Origin: Candidatus Methylacidiphilales bacterium
GTDB taxonomy: Bacteria > Pseudomonadota > Gammaproteobacteria > JASGCS01
Assembly: GCA_030054035.1 (NCBI GenBank)
Contig: JASGCS010000012.1
Location: 7,297-41,513, forward strand
Direction of reading: 5' to 3'
Length of the DNA: 34,217 nt
The translations under genes were made by a program, and so were the position numbers. The notes below the pieces were generated by a model. The model did not search any database, was not told where the DNA came from, and was given only the letters and a program-made list of their open reading frames with translations. Below are positions 31,533 to 34,217 of the stretch, one piece after another. Positions within the stretch are counted from its first letter, which is position 1. Every line of letters begins with the position of its first letter.

Positions 31533-33284
31533 ATGAATAAATACTACGGCTTACTTTTGATTTTTTTATCCACAGGCTGCTTCCAACATGCAATAGCACA
31601 AGAGCCAACTAAAAATCAAAATTCTCAAGCAACAAAGCAATCAGAACAAATTCTACGAGATAAAACTGCACAAGAAAGGCAAAGGGACATAGAAAAGAAA
31701 AAGAGTGAGAATAACCCCCCTATCAAAAGTGCCAAACCTATCCTACCTTCCACTGGCAAACTTGAAGATGCCTGCAGACAAATCTCAACCATCAATATCA
31801 AAGGAATAACATTACTAGATACAGATGATGTAATAACGATCATAGAACCATATCAAGGCACTTGTCTTGGTGTCGATGAACTAAACACTATTCTTAAAAA
31901 GATTACTTACCTATACATAGAAAAAGGATATGTTACCTCACGAGCACTGTTGCCAGAACAAGATTTAACCGATAGTATTCTTGAAATTATCGTACTAGAA
32001 GGTTTCTTAGAACAAATTATCATTGATAATCAAGTTGATAAACACCAAAGTCAAATTGATTCTGCATTTCCGAATTTAATCGGACAAATACTAAATCTGC
32101 GCGATATTGAGCAAGGGCTAGATCAAATTAACAGACTATCGTCTAACCATGCTAAAATTAATTTAATCGCAGGTGACAAGACTGGATCAACCAAACTAGC
32201 GGTACTGAGAAACCAATCAGATTTTTTTCATGGTGTGGTCACAAGTGACAATTTAGGTTCTGATACAACCGGAAGAAATCAAATACGATTAACCCTCAAT
32301 TTTGACGATCTCTATGGTCACAATGATGCGTGGGGGCTCTCTTATCAACGCACCTCAATCAACCATCCATTGTTTTTTTCTAAAGATCAATATAGCGAAT
32401 ACATCTCAATCACTACTTCTTTTCCCTATGGGTACTGGTTATTTGATTTTAGCACTTCGCTCAGTACTTACTCCACCACAGTGCAAGGTAGTTTTGAAAC
32501 CATTATCTCATCTGGCAATTCTCGCAACAATAAACTGGGCGTCTCTGTGGTAGCGCAAAGAGATCAAACCTCTATTCTAAAACTATCTGCCAACCTAACT
32601 TGGAAAAAATCAGAGAACTATATATTTAGTTATAAGCTAGATACTTCAAGCCGTACGATAACCACTGCTTCACTAGAACTTTATCACACACTTTATCTTT
32701 CCACCGGTCAATTCATAACCTCAATTAGCTATAACCAAGGGCTTCCATTATTCAACGCCAATAAAGATGAATCAGATCAATATTCCCCTAAATCACAATT
32801 CAAAAGTATTTCAATAGTATTAAACTCCGCAACTACTTTTCCCATTGATGATATCACCAGTACATTCAACTGGCAATTTACTGCACAGTATTCACCAGAC
32901 CTTCTCTTCGGTTCAGAACAAGTAGGCTATGGAAGTTACTCAACTGTAAGAGGTATCCGTGAATCAGTACTATTTGGCAATAGTGGAATGCTTATGCGCA
33001 ACGACCTCTCATTTAGACAACAACCTTTCCAAGACCCCGATACTACACAAATAATCGGCATAGCAGAATACTACACTTCACTTGACTTTGGACTCATACC
33101 AAAACAAGGCATATACCAAACCCAACAAGAAACACTAACAGGATTTACCCTAGGCGTACGATTTCTAGGAGGTATTTTTAGCATGGACATATCCTATTCT
33201 GAAATCATCAACCACTCCCCCAACATCACAGACAGAATAACAAACACCAGCGTATTCAACATTATCACCAATGTGTCATTTTAA
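31533..33284 (+). CDS. Two-partner secretion outer-membrane transporter TpsB (ShlB/FhaC/HecB family)
   Basis: 583 aa. A signal peptide (about residues 1-22, ending AIAQ) is followed by a Gln/Lys/Glu-rich linker as in many TpsB proteins. A POTRA domain lies at about 80-155 (ISTINIKGITLLDTDDV to SILEIIVLEGFLEQI) and a second at about 160-220. The rest is a 16-strand-type beta-barrel with the conserved VRGIRESVLFGNSG region near 470-483 (VRGF-like lid motif), ending in a terminal strand with Phe (VFNIITNVSF), the outer-membrane signature. TpsB proteins export large TpsA adhesins or toxins. No complete tpsA lies in the window; only a short haemagglutinin-like fragment appears at the right edge. 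Confidence 0.9.
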   Translation: MNKYYGLLLIFLSTGCFQHAIAQEPTKNQNSQATKQSEQILRDKTAQERQRDIEKKKSENNPPIKSAKPILPSTGKLEDACRQISTINIKGITLLDTDDVITIIEPYQGTCLGVDELNTILKKITYLYIEKGYVTSRALLPEQDLTDSILEIIVLEGFLEQIIIDNQVDKHQSQIDSAFPNLIGQILNLRDIEQGLDQINRLSSNHAKINLIAGDKTGSTKLAVLRNQSDFFHGVVTSDNLGSDTTGRNQIRLTLNFDDLYGHNDAWGLSYQRTSINHPLFFSKDQYSEYISITTSFPYGYWLFDFSTSLSTYSTTVQGSFETIISSGNSRNNKLGVSVVAQRDQTSILKLSANLTWKKSENYIFSYKLDTSSRTITTASLELYHTLYLSTGQFITSISYNQGLPLFNANKDESDQYSPKSQFKSISIVLNSATTFPIDDITSTFNWQFTAQYSPDLLFGSEQVGYGSYSTVRGIRESVLFGNSGMLMRNDLSFRQQPFQDPDTTQIIGIAEYYTSLDFGLIPKQGIYQTQQETLTGFTLGVRFLGGIFSMDISYSEIINHSPNITDRITNTSVFNIITNVSF

Positions 33285-33351
33285 TAAATCCATAGAGCAT
33301 GCCAAAAATAAACACTAATAAGATTAAAATACATATAAAACAGGAGATTGT

Positions 33352-34134
33352 ATGGCTACAAAACTTATCAGTTATAAATTAAATCAATTATTGATTTTGA
33401 CAATACTAACTCTCGGATTTAGCACTCTAGCAATTTGCGAAGATGGTGAGGGGGTGTGGAGTATTGGAATTGGTGGTGGTTTTGGCAATACGATTAAATC
33501 GAAAGAAACAAATTACGCATCGTATGGAAAATATTATACTTATGTTAACAATGAACAATATGACGGAATTAATTATACTCACACATTAGATACGAATTTT
33601 GGCTACCAATTTCAAGCTGACTATTTATTTTATTTTGACAATGATTTTATTATAGGCGCAGGTGCTTCATACACAAATTTTAAATCAACCTATACACTAT
33701 CAATCAATTACTTTTACAAAAATCCGACAGACGGTATTACTTATCCCAGCAAAGGTGCCCCTTCAAAATCCTTTGAAGCAGGTGATATTTCAGGAATTGA
33801 TAACCGTGGATTTCAGTTACACCTTATTTTAGGCGGTAGGCTATCTGATGAATTTGATTTACTATTTCGTTTGCAGTATCAATCTTTTTCATTATCTAAA
33901 ACAGAATCAAAAGACTCTACCAAAACTATAACTAATTTCAAAGATGGCTTAGCAGAGAAAACAAATGACTATGCGATTGTATTTAATATAAAACTAGATA
34001 ATGGTGATTCAGTAAGCATTGATTATGTATTAGGTGCCTCAAAGAAAGAGTTAAATAATTGTGGTGGTAAAGATAAATTTTTCTGTGAAGGAAATACCGA
34101 TAGTATCATGATTAAATATAACTTCGTCTTGTAA
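33352..34134 (+). CDS. Putative outer-membrane beta-barrel protein (opacity/OmpA-barrel-like), unknown function
   Basis: 260 aa. A Sec signal peptide covers about residues 1-29 (hydrophobic LLILTILTLGFSTLAIC, then ED). The mature sequence opens with GVWSIGIGGGFGNTIKS and continues with alternating Tyr/Phe-rich strands (YQFQADYLFYFDNDFIIGAGASYTNF, FQLHLILGGRLSDEFDLLFRLQYQSF), ending IMIKYNFVL, a terminal strand like those used by the barrel-assembly machinery. A Cys pair sits near the C-terminus (NNCGGKDKFFCEG), perhaps an external loop disulfide. AGGAG lies 5 nt before ATG 33352. It begins 67 nt after tpsB in the same direction. Function not recognised; adhesin, receptor or transport barrel are all possible. 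Confidence 0.7.
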   Translation: MATKLISYKLNQLLILTILTLGFSTLAICEDGEGVWSIGIGGGFGNTIKSKETNYASYGKYYTYVNNEQYDGINYTHTLDTNFGYQFQADYLFYFDNDFIIGAGASYTNFKSTYTLSINYFYKNPTDGITYPSKGAPSKSFEAGDISGIDNRGFQLHLILGGRLSDEFDLLFRLQYQSFSLSKTESKDSTKTITNFKDGLAEKTNDYAIVFNIKLDNGDSVSIDYVLGASKKELNNCGGKDKFFCEGNTDSIMIKYNFVL

Positions 34135-34139
34135 TGTAA

Positions 34140-34217
34140 AACCACTGCAGTAATCTCACCATTGGCACCATAGCAAGCAGTGGCAATGTCGCATTAGCTG
34201 CCAAAGATACCATAACG
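34140..34217 (+). pseudogene. Haemagglutinin-repeat fragment (TpsA-like), cut by the window edge
   Basis: The frame from 34140 to the edge is open and reads NHCSN then LTIGTIASSGNVALAAKDTIT. This matches the flavour of filamentous-haemagglutinin beta-helix repeats (G-x-I-x-A-x-G-N-V-x-L-x-A-x-x-T-I). An in-frame TAA at 34137-34139 and the lack of ATG, GTG or TTG inside the fragment mean it cannot start a protein here, so it is probably a remnant or displaced piece of a tpsA gene; a frameshifted start upstream is the alternative. It begins only 5 nt after the barrel gene stop. Short length keeps confidence modest. Confidence 0.4.

Overview
The window is AT-rich by eye and almost entirely coding. 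It comes from a Gram-negative proteobacterium: it has a cbb3-type cytochrome oxidase operon, lipoproteins with lipoboxes, a two-partner-secretion outer-membrane transporter and small proteins that look like outer-membrane beta-barrels. A beta- or gammaproteobacterium fits best, but no rRNA or marker phylogeny is available here. The secreted ankyrin-repeat protein, the TpsB transporter, the filamentous-haemagglutinin-like scrap and the sulfonate and polyamine genes suggest an aquatic or host-associated lifestyle. That is inference only.

Layout. 1-389 (-): N-terminus of a secreted protein made of 19-residue tandem repeats. 458-5147 (+): purE-purK followed at once by ccoN-ccoO-ccoQ-ccoP, then a weak terminator. 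5238-7944: an orphan polyamine-binding lipoprotein, a tRNA-Ala(UGC) on the minus strand and homospermidine synthase. 7954-12102: a divergent pair of two-gene units encoding an HpcH/HpaI aldolase, an IlvD/Edd dehydratase, an SMP-30 lactonase and an SDR dehydrogenase. 12187-16061 (+): a YdcSTUV-type ABC importer. 27176 down to 16058 (-): a tightly packed nine-gene unit suyA-suyB-comC-slcC-glpK-glpD-mutarotase-ankyrin protein-aldehyde dehydrogenase. 27268-30801 (+): a GntR/HutC regulator, a class III aminotransferase and a gamma-glutamylpolyamine-synthetase-like enzyme. 30798-34217: surface functions, namely two putative beta-barrel proteins, a TpsB transporter and a haemagglutinin-like fragment at the right edge.

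Main reading. The sugar-acid enzymes (dehydrogenase, lactonase, dehydratase, aldolase), the hexose mutarotase and an aldehyde dehydrogenase are the enzyme classes of the sulfo-Entner-Doudoroff pathway for sulfoquinovose, the head-group sugar of plant and algal sulfolipid. That pathway ends at (S)-sulfolactate. The neighbouring operon holds SlcC and ComC, which together turn (S)- into (R)-sulfolactate through sulfopyruvate, and SuyAB, which splits (R)-sulfolactate into pyruvate and sulfite. GlpK and GlpD in the same operon would handle the glycerol of sulfoquinovosylglycerol. The locus therefore looks like a nearly complete route from sulfoquinovose to central metabolism and sulfite. The sulfolactate part is well supported by sequence. 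Substrate assignment of the upstream enzymes rests on context, and neither a sulfoquinovosidase nor a sulfite-handling enzyme is present here.

Polyamine genes are interleaved with this: two periplasmic binding proteins, a full importer, homospermidine synthase, a PatD-like aminobutyraldehyde dehydrogenase, an aminotransferase and a PuuA-like synthetase. The aldehyde dehydrogenase sits where the two themes meet and could serve either. Several starts lack a Shine-Dalgarno sequence; those chosen differently from the longest open frame are explained in the entries.
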